Assembly (NCBI RefSeq): GCF_000799465.1
Contig: NZ_JUGU01000001.1
Location: forward strand, 2,376,501 to 2,440,500
Length of the DNA stretch: 64,000 bases
DNA from: Psychroserpens sp. Hel_I_66
GTDB lineage: Bacteria; Bacteroidota; Bacteroidia; Flavobacteriales; Flavobacteriaceae
Direction: 5' to 3'
The notes beneath the pieces were generated by a model. It had not been told where the DNA came from, made no database searches, and was given only the letters and a program-made list of their open reading frames with translations. Shown one piece after another: positions 51,725 through 60,661 of this stretch. Each line of letters starts with the position of its first letter. Positions within the stretch are counted from its first letter, which is position 1. The translations under genes were made by a program, and so were the position numbers.

Positions 51725-52759
51725 ATGAAAAGTAAAGTTCTTTTTTTAGTGGCCATAATAAGTCTAGTGAGCTTTGTTTCCAATGCACAACGTGGTGTTA
51801 GAATAGGTTATATTGACACAGAATACATTTTAGAAAATATACCTGAGTACCAAGAAGCAACAACGCAGTTAGAAAGTAAAGTTCAACAATGGAAGACTGA
51901 AATTGAACAACGCCTCACAGCAATCGATACAAAAAAGAAACAATTAAATAGTGAAAGTGTATTATTAACTAAAGAATTGTACGAAGAGCGCTTAGAGGAT
52001 ATCACTTTTGAAGAAGCAGAAGTTTTAGATTATCAGCAAAAAAGATTTGGACCAAATGGCGATTTGATGATTCAAAAAAACCAATTGATACAACCAATAC
52101 AAGATCAAATTTTTGCTGCAGTACAAGAAATTGCAGGTGGTAAAAAATATGATTTCATTTTTGATAAATCTGCAGACGTGGTAATGTTATATTCTGCGGA
52201 ACGTTTTGACCTTAGCGAACTAGTCATTAGAAGCATTACAAGATCATCTAAGCGAACACAAGCAAATTCAAGAGCAGAGCGCAGACAAGCGGAAGAAGAA
52301 GATGTCGTGCCCGTGGTAAATAAAGAATTAGATGAGCGTCAACAAGCTATTGAAGATAAAAAAGCAGCTCGTGAAGCAGAAATAGCTAAGCGACAAGAAG
52401 CACAATTAAAAAGAAGAGATTCTCTTAAGGCTGCTGCTGCAGAAAGACGTCAAAAAATATTAGACGAAAGAGCAAAAGCAAAAGAAGAAAGAGACAGCAC
52501 AGGTAGCAGAACATCTCCAACAACAGAAAAAGGAGAAAACGCTAAAAAACAAGATTCTTCAAAAGCTAAAGAAAGTGGTGCAACAAAAACACCAGCTCAA
52601 ATAGCAGAAGAGAAGAAACAACAAAAACTAAAAGATCGCGAAGAACGCAAAAAAGCTTTAGAAGAGCGAAAAAAGAAAATACTCGAAGAGAGAAAAAAAG
52701 CAAAAGAAGAGCGTGAGGCACAAGAAAAAGAAAATGACTCCGTTCCCGACGATAACTAA
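51725..52759 (+). CDS. Skp/OmpH-family periplasmic chaperone with long charged tail
   Basis: A 344-residue exported protein (signal peptide 1-21, ending SNAQ). Residues 23-165 form a Skp/OmpH domain (RIGYIDTEYILENIPEYQEA, then coiled-coil helices, then VQEIAGGKKYDFIFDKSADV). Skp trimers hold unfolded outer-membrane proteins. Residues 175-344 are an extra tail made almost only of Lys, Arg, Glu, Gln and Ala (for example ERQQAIEDKKAAREAEIAKR). It is predicted to be helical or disordered, is absent from ordinary Skp, and doubles the length. It is followed by a normal-size paralogue, downstream of bamA, so a role in barrel assembly is likely. Confidence 0.88.
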   Translation: MKSKVLFLVAIISLVSFVSNAQRGVRIGYIDTEYILENIPEYQEATTQLESKVQQWKTEIEQRLTAIDTKKKQLNSESVLLTKELYEERLEDITFEEAEVLDYQQKRFGPNGDLMIQKNQLIQPIQDQIFAAVQEIAGGKKYDFIFDKSADVVMLYSAERFDLSELVIRSITRSSKRTQANSRAERRQAEEEDVVPVVNKELDERQQAIEDKKAAREAEIAKRQEAQLKRRDSLKAAAAERRQKILDERAKAKEERDSTGSRTSPTTEKGENAKKQDSSKAKESGATKTPAQIAEEKKQQKLKDREERKKALEERKKKILEERKKAKEEREAQEKENDSVPDDN

Positions 52760-52791
52760 AAATAATAATTAAACACGTAACAAATTTAAAA

Positions 52792-53301
52792 ATGAAACAC
52801 TTAAAAACCCTTTTATTAGCAGCTATACTATTTGTTGGCACAACAAGTCTTGCAACAGCACAAAGTAAAATTGCACATATAAATACAACAGATCTTGTGC
52901 AGGCTATGCCAGATATGAAAGCTGCTCAAGCAGAGATTGAAAAGTTATCTAAAACTTATGATGCAGATTATAAGACAATGGTAACAGAACTTCAAAATAA
53001 AGTGACGCAATATAGAGCTGAGGCAGAAACTAAAACTGAAGAAGAAAACACTAAGCGCGCTAAAGAAGTTCAGCAAATGGAACAAAGTATTCGTGAGTAC
53101 CAAGCAGGTGCACAAGAAGATCTTGGTAAAAAAGAAGCTGCTTTATTAAAGCCTATTTTCGAGAAAGCTAAAGCTGCAATTAGTAAAGTTGCCAAAGCGC
53201 AAGGTTACCAATATGTATTAGACTCTACTCAAGGTGGTGGTGTATTAGTATCAGACGGTAAAGATCTTTTAGCAGATGTAAAAAAAGAATTAGGATTCTA
53301 A
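52792..53301 (+). CDS. Skp/OmpH-family periplasmic chaperone
   Basis: A 169-residue Skp-like chaperone with signal peptide 1-23 (ending ATAQ). The mature part has KIAHINTTDLVQAMPDMKAA, a long coiled-coil hairpin (AQAEIEKLSKTYDADYKTMV ... REYQAGAQEDLGKKEA), and the closing AQGYQYVLDSTQGGGVLVS. It is the standard-length copy of a tandem ompH pair. It lies 32 bases after the long paralogue and is probably co-transcribed. Confidence 0.93.
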   Translation: MKHLKTLLLAAILFVGTTSLATAQSKIAHINTTDLVQAMPDMKAAQAEIEKLSKTYDADYKTMVTELQNKVTQYRAEAETKTEEENTKRAKEVQQMEQSIREYQAGAQEDLGKKEAALLKPIFEKAKAAISKVAKAQGYQYVLDSTQGGGVLVSDGKDLLADVKKELGF

Positions 53302-53332
53302 TCCATTAGAATTTATAAATTAAACGATAATG

Positions 53333-53367
53333 AAGCCACTTTTAATAAGTGGCTTTTTTTATTTTTG
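53333..53367 (+). terminator. Terminator after the ompH pair
   Basis: AAGCCACTT (53333-53341) and AAGTGGCTT (53347-53355) form a 9-bp stem followed by a long T-rich tract. The TATTTTTG at 53360-53367 in that tract also fits the -7 box of the next gene. Confidence 0.75.
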
Positions 53368-53371
53368 TAAT

Positions 53372-54154
53372 ATGAGAAGTAGTGAACCCATAGGTATATT
53401 TGATTCTGGAATTGGTGGCACATCGATTTTCAAAGAAATTCATGCGCTGTTACCTCATGAAAATACTATTTATCTGGCAGATAGCAAAAATGCACCTTAT
53501 GGCAATAAAAGTAAATCTAAAATTATTGAACTAAGCATCAAAAACACAGAGTTACTTTTAGAAAAAAACTGTAAACTTATCGTTGTAGCCTGCAATACTG
53601 CTACAACAAATGCCATTTCTTATTTACGTGCCACCTATGATATTCCATTAATAGGTATAGAGCCAGCCATTAAACCCGCAGCACTTAACACAAAAACGAA
53701 AGCAATTGGCATTTTAGCCACAAAGGGAACCTTAAGCAGTGAATTGTTTCATAAAACTACAGATCTATACAGTCAAGGTATCAACGTTATTGAACAGGTT
53801 GGTGAGGGTATCGTACAACTTATTGAAGATGGTAAAACCGATAGTAATGCTATGAAATCGCTCTTAAATGAGTATCTAAAACCAATGCTAAAGGCAGATA
53901 TAGATTATTTAGTTTTAGGTTGCACACACTACCCATATCTTATCCCTATGCTATTAAAAATGTTGCCTAAACATGTAAAAATTATAGATTCTGGATTAGC
54001 TGTAGCTAAGCAAACAAAAAATATCTTAGAGCAGAATAATATACTCAACACAACTAATAAAAAACCTGATCATATTTTTTATTCCAACGGAAATGTAACT
54101 GTATTGAAAAATATCGTAGATAAAAAATTCACTGTCAAAGCACTGGACTTTTAG
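53372..54154 (+). CDS. murI: Glutamate racemase
   Basis: A 260-residue enzyme that makes D-glutamate for peptidoglycan. The start is placed at ATG 53372 (MRSSEPIGIFDSGIGGTSIF). An in-frame ATG at 53330 would put the start inside the preceding terminator stem. The two catalytic cysteines are in LIVVACNTATTNAI and LVLGCTHYPYLIP, with the first Asp in IFDSGIGG (Asp10). Length normal. It follows the ompH pair, another peptidoglycan/envelope function. Confidence 0.95.
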   Translation: MRSSEPIGIFDSGIGGTSIFKEIHALLPHENTIYLADSKNAPYGNKSKSKIIELSIKNTELLLEKNCKLIVVACNTATTNAISYLRATYDIPLIGIEPAIKPAALNTKTKAIGILATKGTLSSELFHKTTDLYSQGINVIEQVGEGIVQLIEDGKTDSNAMKSLLNEYLKPMLKADIDYLVLGCTHYPYLIPMLLKMLPKHVKIIDSGLAVAKQTKNILEQNNILNTTNKKPDHIFYSNGNVTVLKNIVDKKFTVKALDF

Positions 54155-54188
54155 TCATCAAATTTCCGAAGAAAATAAAACAATTAAT

Positions 54189-54704
54189 TTATTCTTTAAA
54201 CCAACTGGAATATTCCACATAATTATCTGCAATACGATTGATCTCACCAGAAATTAATGCTTCACTAATATCCTTTACTTTTTTAGCTGGAATTCCAGCA
54301 TAAATACTGCCAGACTCAACAATCGTATTTTTTGTTACCACTGCTCCTGCTGCGATTATACTATTGCTTTCTATCACACAATCATCCATCACGATGCTTC
54401 CCATACCAATGAGAACATTGTCTTTAATAGTGCAACCGTGAACTATCGCATTGTGGCCAATCGAAACATTATTGCCAATGGTCGTTGGTGATTTTTGATA
54501 CGTTGCATGAATTACTGCACCATCCTGGATATTGACTTTGTTTCCTATTTTTATAAAATGCACATCGCCTCTAACGACTGCATTAAACCAAATGCTGCAT
54601 TGTTTTCCTACGGAAACCTCACCAACAATTGTAGCGTTTTCTGCTATAAAGCAATCGTCTGAAATTTGTGGATGCTTACCTCTTACTGGTTTTATGATTG
54701 GCAT
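54189..54704 (-). CDS. Gamma-class carbonic anhydrase family protein
   Basis: A 171-residue left-handed beta-helix protein built of hexapeptide repeats. The start is set at 54704 (MPIIKPVRGKHPQISDDCFI), the normal beginning. A GTG 12 codons upstream overlaps the preceding stop. The trimer's zinc histidines of the Cam/YrdA type are kept in GAVIHATYQ and IGHNAIVHGC. Typical repeats include CSIWFNAVVRGD and LIGMGSIVMDDCVI. Many such proteins have weak or no carbonic anhydrase activity. It lies 32 bases downstream of the LytTR regulator gene on the same strand, so it may be co-transcribed with it. Confidence 0.9.
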   Translation of the reverse strand: MPIIKPVRGKHPQISDDCFIAENATIVGEVSVGKQCSIWFNAVVRGDVHFIKIGNKVNIQDGAVIHATYQKSPTTIGNNVSIGHNAIVHGCTIKDNVLIGMGSIVMDDCVIESNSIIAAGAVVTKNTIVESGSIYAGIPAKKVKDISEALISGEINRIADNYVEYSSWFKE

Positions 54705-54736
54705 GATATTGTGTTTAGCTAATGTTTTTTGATTTA

Positions 54737-55471
54737 TCACTTAAAATAAGACAATAAATCAGATTTTTTAGAGGCAGATACCATAATTTCTTTTCCGTTG
54801 CTTAATAATACGCTTCCTCCTTTTCCTTTGATGTATTTTGTTACTTCGTTAACATTCACCAAATAACTTTTGTGTACTCTGGCAAAACCACTTTCAGTAA
54901 GTGCGTCTTCAAAATACTTTAGAGTTTTACTTACGAGTTTCTTTTTATTGTTGTTGAGATAGATTTCGGTATAATTGTCATCTGCTTTGCAATACATGAT
55001 GTCTGCGGTTTGCAGCACTTCAAATCCGTCTTGTTGTGGTATTGTAATCTTACCTTGTACCGTTGTGGTTTTAGGAACTAATACTTGATCTTGAAGCGCA
55101 TCTTCCTTTACTCTTATTTCGGTTACATAATCTACAGCTTTGATAAGCTCATCAATAGAAATTGGCTTCATTAAATAATAAGATGCGTGAGCGTTTAAAG
55201 CCTCAATTGCATAATGATTATAAGCAGTCACAAAAACGGTTTCAAAATTTACATCACCAACTTTATCCAATAAATCAAAAGCATTACCATAAGGCATTTC
55301 AACATCAAGAAAAACCAAGTCCAATTCGTTATTTCGAATCAAGACCAAAGCTTCTTCTATATTTGCTGCTTCTCCTAAAACGTCAACATTTGGGCAGTAT
55401 TTATTGAGATAATTCTTAAGAATTTTTCTACTCGTTTCTTCGTCTTCTACGATTATTGATTTTAGTTTCAT
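54737..55471 (-). CDS. LytTR-family response regulator
   Basis: A 244-residue two-component regulator. Residues 1-125 form a receiver domain with phospho-acceptor Asp56 (LVFLDVEMPYG), the VTAYNHYAIEAL switch region and the MKPIS lysine. Residues 140-244 are a LytTR DNA-binding domain (VHKSYLVNVNEVTKYIKGKG, SVLLSNGKEIMVSASKKSDL). It starts immediately after the histidine kinase gene with no gap (kinase stop at 55472), so the two are one operon and a cognate pair. Target genes unknown. Confidence 0.95.
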   Translation of the reverse strand: MKLKSIIVEDEETSRKILKNYLNKYCPNVDVLGEAANIEEALVLIRNNELDLVFLDVEMPYGNAFDLLDKVGDVNFETVFVTAYNHYAIEALNAHASYYLMKPISIDELIKAVDYVTEIRVKEDALQDQVLVPKTTTVQGKITIPQQDGFEVLQTADIMYCKADDNYTEIYLNNNKKKLVSKTLKYFEDALTESGFARVHKSYLVNVNEVTKYIKGKGGSVLLSNGKEIMVSASKKSDLLSYFK

Positions 55472-57637
55472 TTAATCTTTTTTTAGAGTTACAACCACCT
55501 TGGTGCCACAATCTTCTTCCGAAGAATTATCATCAATCAGCACATCAACTTTATCCTTATACATATTGTTGAGAATCGCAACCCGTTTTTTAATGTTGCC
55601 CATGCCTTTTGAGTTCTGCTTCTGTTGGTTTGCTGTTTTTAGTGATTTGGAGCGTTTTCTCCCTATGCCATCATCTGCAACTGTAATGGTTATTTCATTA
55701 TCGCTCTTTTTGGCTACTGTAATTTGTAGATGGCCCTTTTTACTCTTGTATCGTAATCCATGCCATACCGCATTTTCAATATAGGGTTGCAATAACATTG
55801 GCGGAATTTGATACTCACCAACCACAACATCATCATTGACCGTAATATCATAATCAAATTTATCCTGAAACCTGAAATGCTCCAACTTAGTATATAAATC
55901 TAGAAGCTCAATCTCCTTTTGCAAAGGAATAAAATCTTCTTCACTATTTTCTAGAACTGCTCGCATTAAATGTGAAAAATCACTCAGATATTTATTTGCT
56001 GTACGCTCATCATTACTGGCTATAAAGCTGTTTACCGAGTTTAAGGCATTAAATATAAAATGCGGATTCATTTGACTACGCAACGATTTTAAAGCAAGTA
56101 AATTATTTGCCAAACGTTGCTGCTTGATATATTTATACATAAAAAAAGCAGTGATCAACAATAAAATCAATCCTGTAATAAGCGAATAAATTATAATATC
56201 TTGATTTTTGCTTCGTGCCTCAACCAAACTTCTATTGAGTTTACGGTCACTTTCTAAGCTCGTAATTCGGTTTTGTTGTTCTACGATATTACGTCTAAAG
56301 CGATCTGCCTGAGATAATTCTTGTTCACGTTTGATGTACAACTCATCTACAACGACTTTATAATCTTCAAAAGCTAATCGTGCGTTTTCAAAATCGCCAG
56401 CATCTACGTACACGTCAGATATTTTTCGCGTTGCATCTTTTTTTACGACCAAATCGCCTTTTGCATCTGCCTCTTTAATACTTTTTTCTAAGTACGGGAT
56501 GGCTTTGTCGTAATCCTTTTGTAAAAAATAGGCATTACCAATCTTATAATTTTGTTTTTGAAGTGTGAGCGGACTTTCATTATCTATAATAGAATCTCGT
56601 TCTACAGCTTCAACATCATCTACAATTTCTTTTCTAAGTTGTATTTCTTCGGAATAATTGCGATTCACATTATTAAATTCCGCAACTGTTTCCTTTTCTT
56701 CTAATGCTCGTTTTTTATTGGTCTGCTCTGCCAATTCCAAAGAATTATCGAAAAAATATCCTGCTTCTTTAGTAAATCCATCACCATTATAAGCCTGTGC
56801 TATTTTCGAGTTGAGATCCACAACCTTTGGTTTGATCAAGTGTGTGTTGGCAACCTCTAATCCTTTTTTATAGGCAGTTATTGATAATGCATAATTTTTA
56901 ATACTAAAATACGTATCACCTAAACCTTCATATAATGTCACCAATTGATAATTGCTCAGTTGTTTTTTATCAATAGCTTTATAAGTATCAATACTTTCTT
57001 GATAGTTTTTGTTGCGCTCATAAGCTTTTGCCAAACCTAATTTAGCCTCATTAGATTCTCTATTTTGCAAGCTTACTCTGTAATTTGTTACTGCCAAATC
57101 AAATTGTTTCCAGTGCATGTAAACTTCAGCTAAAACCAAATAAGCTTCTGCATTTTGTTGTTGGGAATTGCTTTGTGAAATGGCCTTTCCTGCAAAATCA
57201 ATACTTTTACTTACATCTAATTTTTTATACTTGCCAATCGAATCAATTAAGGCATTAAATGCTTTAATATTGTCTTTATATTTAGGGCTGGATTGCTTTC
57301 TTTCAATGGCTGGCTCTACTTCTACAGTAATGCGTTCATCGTCTTTAATAGTGTAATAAACCGTCTCAAAATCTTTATGGCGTATCATTAATTCATCACC
57401 CTTTCTTGCTCGTATAATAAAACTACCATCAAAACCAGTCATAGTGTAAGCTCCTCCATTGACCTCTACATTTACTTTTGAAATGGGATTATAAGTATCA
57501 CTTTCCCTAACCGAACCCCTTATTGTAAACAATGGAGATTCACTCTTTGCTTTATAGGCATCGTTTTGCTGTGCAGCTACATTTCCGAAGGAAAATAACA
57601 ACAAAACCATCATAATATTTATAAGTAATCGTTTCAT
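55472..57637 (-). CDS. LytS/YehU-type sensor histidine kinase with periplasmic beta and TPR domains
   Basis: A 721-residue membrane kinase. After a signal peptide (1-22, ending VAAQ) comes a carboxypeptidase-regulatory-like beta domain (about 35-110: LFTIRGSVRESDTYNPISKV, GGAYTMTGFDGSFIIRARKG). TPR repeats follow (about 150-450), one membrane span (about 487-507) after a coiled coil, and then a histidine kinase domain. The phospho-accepting His526 lies in RSQMNPHFIFNALNSVNSFI, and the ATP-binding N box is in LLQPYIENAVWHGL, then DDGIGRKR and KGMGNIKKR. The operon partner is the LytTR regulator directly downstream. The signal is unknown. Confidence 0.93.
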   Translation of the reverse strand: MKRLLINIMMVLLLFSFGNVAAQQNDAYKAKSESPLFTIRGSVRESDTYNPISKVNVEVNGGAYTMTGFDGSFIIRARKGDELMIRHKDFETVYYTIKDDERITVEVEPAIERKQSSPKYKDNIKAFNALIDSIGKYKKLDVSKSIDFAGKAISQSNSQQQNAEAYLVLAEVYMHWKQFDLAVTNYRVSLQNRESNEAKLGLAKAYERNKNYQESIDTYKAIDKKQLSNYQLVTLYEGLGDTYFSIKNYALSITAYKKGLEVANTHLIKPKVVDLNSKIAQAYNGDGFTKEAGYFFDNSLELAEQTNKKRALEEKETVAEFNNVNRNYSEEIQLRKEIVDDVEAVERDSIIDNESPLTLQKQNYKIGNAYFLQKDYDKAIPYLEKSIKEADAKGDLVVKKDATRKISDVYVDAGDFENARLAFEDYKVVVDELYIKREQELSQADRFRRNIVEQQNRITSLESDRKLNRSLVEARSKNQDIIIYSLITGLILLLITAFFMYKYIKQQRLANNLLALKSLRSQMNPHFIFNALNSVNSFIASNDERTANKYLSDFSHLMRAVLENSEEDFIPLQKEIELLDLYTKLEHFRFQDKFDYDITVNDDVVVGEYQIPPMLLQPYIENAVWHGLRYKSKKGHLQITVAKKSDNEITITVADDGIGRKRSKSLKTANQQKQNSKGMGNIKKRVAILNNMYKDKVDVLIDDNSSEEDCGTKVVVTLKKD

Positions 57638-57870
57638 GTTTTGCCCATCTAAATGGGTATAATAGTATTGAACGGAATAAACTTACATACTTTAATTGAT
57701 TAAATAAAATAGAGATTTGCCAATACAGTATTTTTTCTTCAAGAAATAGATAGGTTCACTCATTTACTTTCAACTTTCCCTAATCAAAAACCTGCGTTTA
57801 CTCATTCTCGCTTTTTATAAATTAAAGTTGCACATAGATTTACAGCAAGAATCAAAAAACAATTCAGATA

Positions 57871-58887
57871 ATGAAAAATCATGTGCTTACCTTAATATTA
57901 TTTTTATTTTTCTTCGGAAATGCAAACGCACAACACAAAGGAAATTACGACCAGATCTCACGCCAAAACGTATTGCATTCTGGAAATGCAACCATTTACA
58001 ACCCAACTGTACAACAGCAAATCAATAAAGTATTAAATCCAAGCACACACGTATTTATTGATGTTAAGGCATTACAAAATGTTGAAGCGACAACGTACAC
58101 AGCAATTTTTAATATTTCTCAAATTGGAGCAACCGCAGACAGCACAAATTTGTTAATCAACCAAAAAATTGACAACATTAAAAATGAGCTTAAAGCTATA
58201 GGAATTTCCGAAGATGACTTCGCAATTGATGTGATTTCATTTGTTCCCAATTATGAGATTGAAGTTCAAAAAAAGCTCTTTAGCAAAACATATACTGAAG
58301 TTCCCAATGGTTTTGAGCTTCAGCAAAATTTACATATTCAGTTTACAAAAACCAATCAGTTTGAAAGTATTTTAACCGCATGTGCAAAAAGTGAAATCTA
58401 TAATTTGGTAAAAGTGGATTATTACATAGAGAATATTGCAGAGGTCTATAAAAACCTACAAACCAAACTCCTCAAATTAATCGAGGATAAAAAAGCTTAC
58501 TATAAAATTTTAGGCTTTGATTTGGCAGATTATAATGTTGCTATTGCAGATGACCAATACTGCTATTTCCCAAAAGATTTCTATCAAAGCTACCAAGCCT
58601 TTAATAGTGTTTCCTTTGAAGCTATTCACAAGAAAAAAGGAGTCACTACTGCGAAAAAACAGACTTCCTATTATTACCAACCCTTGTCTTATGAGAATTA
58701 TGATGTGGTCGTAAATCCGTCAATTTTAGAACCTGTGGTTCAAATTGGGATGAATATTAGGTTACAATACACACCAAAACCTATAGAAGCAAAAACAGAA
58801 CCTGTTGTTAAAACCGAAATTAAACATAAATACTACGTTGTTTCACCAAACGGTACTCTAGATATCAAAGCGTTGCAAACCGATTAA
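57871..58887 (+). CDS. SIMPL (DUF541) domain protein, exported
   Basis: A 338-residue secreted or periplasmic protein. The signal peptide (LTLILFLFFFGNANAQ) is cut near residue 21. The SIMPL/DUF541 domain covers most of the rest. Typical segments are HVFIDVKALQNVEATTYTAI, INQKIDNIKNELKAIGISED, and the block VDYYIENIAEVYKNLQTKLL. A C-terminal region near 280-310 resembles a short extra domain (VVNPSILEPVVQIGMNIRLQ). In other bacteria SIMPL proteins are linked to stress or to signalling-kinase partners, but the activity is unclear. It is first in a tight operon with rhodanese and vWA proteins. Confidence 0.8.
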   Translation: MKNHVLTLILFLFFFGNANAQHKGNYDQISRQNVLHSGNATIYNPTVQQQINKVLNPSTHVFIDVKALQNVEATTYTAIFNISQIGATADSTNLLINQKIDNIKNELKAIGISEDDFAIDVISFVPNYEIEVQKKLFSKTYTEVPNGFELQQNLHIQFTKTNQFESILTACAKSEIYNLVKVDYYIENIAEVYKNLQTKLLKLIEDKKAYYKILGFDLADYNVAIADDQYCYFPKDFYQSYQAFNSVSFEAIHKKKGVTTAKKQTSYYYQPLSYENYDVVVNPSILEPVVQIGMNIRLQYTPKPIEAKTEPVVKTEIKHKYYVVSPNGTLDIKALQTD

Positions 58888-58897
58888 AATAATAATC

Positions 58898-59449
58898 ATG
58901 AAAACAACAATTAATTTATGTATCGCAGTACTATTAATGTCTCCTTCGGAAACTCAAAAACTTGATTACCCGAAAGCTAAAGTAAGTTATTCAGACTTTG
59001 AAGAATTGGTGAAAGAAGTGAAAAGCCACAGAGAAGAAAGGTTATTGAGTCTCAGCCAGTTTATGGACAAATGTAATGAGGATAATGTGATAATTCTAGA
59101 CACGCGCTCAAAAGAAATGTTTGATAAAAAACATATTGAAGGAGCTTTGCATTTAAATTTCTCAGACTTCTCTGTAAGTAACTTGGCCAAAATAATCCCG
59201 AATAAAAAGACAACCATTTTAATTTATTGCAATAATAATTTTAATGGTGATGAAATTCATTTTATGAGCAAAACTGTTAGACTTCCACCTTCCGAAGAAG
59301 AAAAAAAGAAGACACGCTCATTAGCTCTAAACGTGCCAACCTATATCAATTTATATGGCTACGGTTATGAAAACATATACGAACTGGATGAACTTATTTC
59401 ATTTTTTGATCAAAGCATAAAATATGAAGGCACTTCATTAAATCAATAA
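58898..59449 (+). CDS. Rhodanese-like domain protein
   Basis: A 183-residue protein with a hydrophobic N-terminal stretch (residues 3-15), probably a short signal or anchor. Residues 45-130 are a rhodanese-like domain (NVIILDTRSKEMFDKKHIEG, ALHLNFSDFS). The active-site Cys is in LIYCNNNFNGDE. The usual loop C-x4-G/R is altered here (CNNNFN), so sulfur transfer may be weak or lost. It sits between the SIMPL and vWA genes (10 and 21 base gaps). Function unknown. Confidence 0.8.
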   Translation: MKTTINLCIAVLLMSPSETQKLDYPKAKVSYSDFEELVKEVKSHREERLLSLSQFMDKCNEDNVIILDTRSKEMFDKKHIEGALHLNFSDFSVSNLAKIIPNKKTTILIYCNNNFNGDEIHFMSKTVRLPPSEEEKKKTRSLALNVPTYINLYGYGYENIYELDELISFFDQSIKYEGTSLNQ

Positions 59450-59470
59450 ATAATTTTAAAAAACAAAAGG

Positions 59471-60625
59471 ATGAAAACAAATTTCAAAACTCTATTAGTA
59501 TTGCTCTGTACAATGACAATTGTATCGTGCAATGCAAAAGAAAAAAAAGCAACAGAGCAATTAGCGCTTTTAGAAACTGAAACCACTCACACAAACGAAC
59601 AATCCATAAAAGTGGCTTTATTGTTAGACACAAGCAATAGCATGGATGGCTTGATTGATCAGGCAAAAGCACAACTTTGGGAAATTGTCAATGAATTATC
59701 TTACGCCAAGTGCGGAGATGAGCAACCCAATCTTCAAATTGCGTTATACGAATATGGCAATGATAACTTAAACAGTGACGAAGGCTATATTAGACAGGTA
59801 TTAGAGTTTAGTGATGATTTGGATGAAATTTCAAAACAGCTATTCTCTTTAACAACCAATGGCGGAAATGAATATTGTGGTCAAGTTATTCAAACATCAT
59901 TAAACCAATTAAAATGGGGAGAGAATCAAGATGATCTAAAACTGATTTTTATAGCAGGAAATGAACCCTTTTCTCAAGGTAAAATAAGTTATCAAGATGC
60001 AACAAAACAAGCGCATAAAAACGGTATAAGCGTCAACACCATTTTTTGCGGAGAATATAATTTGGGTATTTCTAACTTTTGGAAAGATGGTGCAAATCTA
60101 GGTCATGGTGATTATATGGCAATTAACCATAACCATGAGACTACGTATGTAGCGACCCCTTACGACGATAAAATCTTAAACCTTAATCAAAAACTTAATG
60201 GAACTTATGTTGCCTACGGAAATATCGGTAGAACAAAAATGGCGCTACAAGAAGAACAAGATGATAACGCCAAAGGCTATAGCGATGAAAATGCAGTAAG
60301 TCGAACAGTGAGTAAAAGTTCACATTTGTACAAAAATGCAACGTGGGATTTGGTGGATGCAGAAAAAGAAAAGGATTTTAAATATGATGCCCTAAAAAAA
60401 GAAGAATTACCAAAAGAGCTTAAAAATAAAAGCACATCAGAAATTAAGGCTTATATAGCTACAAAACGTGAAGAGCGTGAATCGGTTCAGAAGGAAATTC
60501 AGCAACTAAACGAGAAAAGAAGGCTGTATATAAAATCACAGCAAAAAGATGATAATAATGGGTTAGAAAATGCGATGATAAAAGCCATTAAAACTCAAGC
60601 GAAAGAAAAGAAGTATAATTGGTAA
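59471..60625 (+). CDS. vWA-domain lipoprotein
   Basis: A 384-residue lipoprotein (signal peptide ending IVSC, lipid Cys20). The vWA domain (about 47-235) has the metal site VALLLDTSNSMDGLIDQAKA (MIDAS DxSxS from Asp53) and further metal-loop residues around TTNGGNEYCGQVI and FIAGNEPF. The C-terminal 130 residues are Lys/Glu-rich and helical (PKELKNKSTSEIKAYIATKR, ESVQKEIQQLNEKRR), likely a coiled coil. It is the last gene of the SIMPL-rhodanese-vWA operon. The vWA domain suggests binding of another envelope protein. Confidence 0.88.
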   Translation: MKTNFKTLLVLLCTMTIVSCNAKEKKATEQLALLETETTHTNEQSIKVALLLDTSNSMDGLIDQAKAQLWEIVNELSYAKCGDEQPNLQIALYEYGNDNLNSDEGYIRQVLEFSDDLDEISKQLFSLTTNGGNEYCGQVIQTSLNQLKWGENQDDLKLIFIAGNEPFSQGKISYQDATKQAHKNGISVNTIFCGEYNLGISNFWKDGANLGHGDYMAINHNHETTYVATPYDDKILNLNQKLNGTYVAYGNIGRTKMALQEEQDDNAKGYSDENAVSRTVSKSSHLYKNATWDLVDAEKEKDFKYDALKKEELPKELKNKSTSEIKAYIATKREERESVQKEIQQLNEKRRLYIKSQQKDDNNGLENAMIKAIKTQAKEKKYNW

Positions 60626-60661
60626 ACAATTGATAATCGAAAATATCTCCAAAACCTCCAC

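Noticed and set aside
395..59297. CTTCGGAA as a Chi-like recombination signal
   Set aside because: Chi sites are strongly strand-biased. Here the two orientations are nearly equal (19 and 22) with no polarity change along the window.
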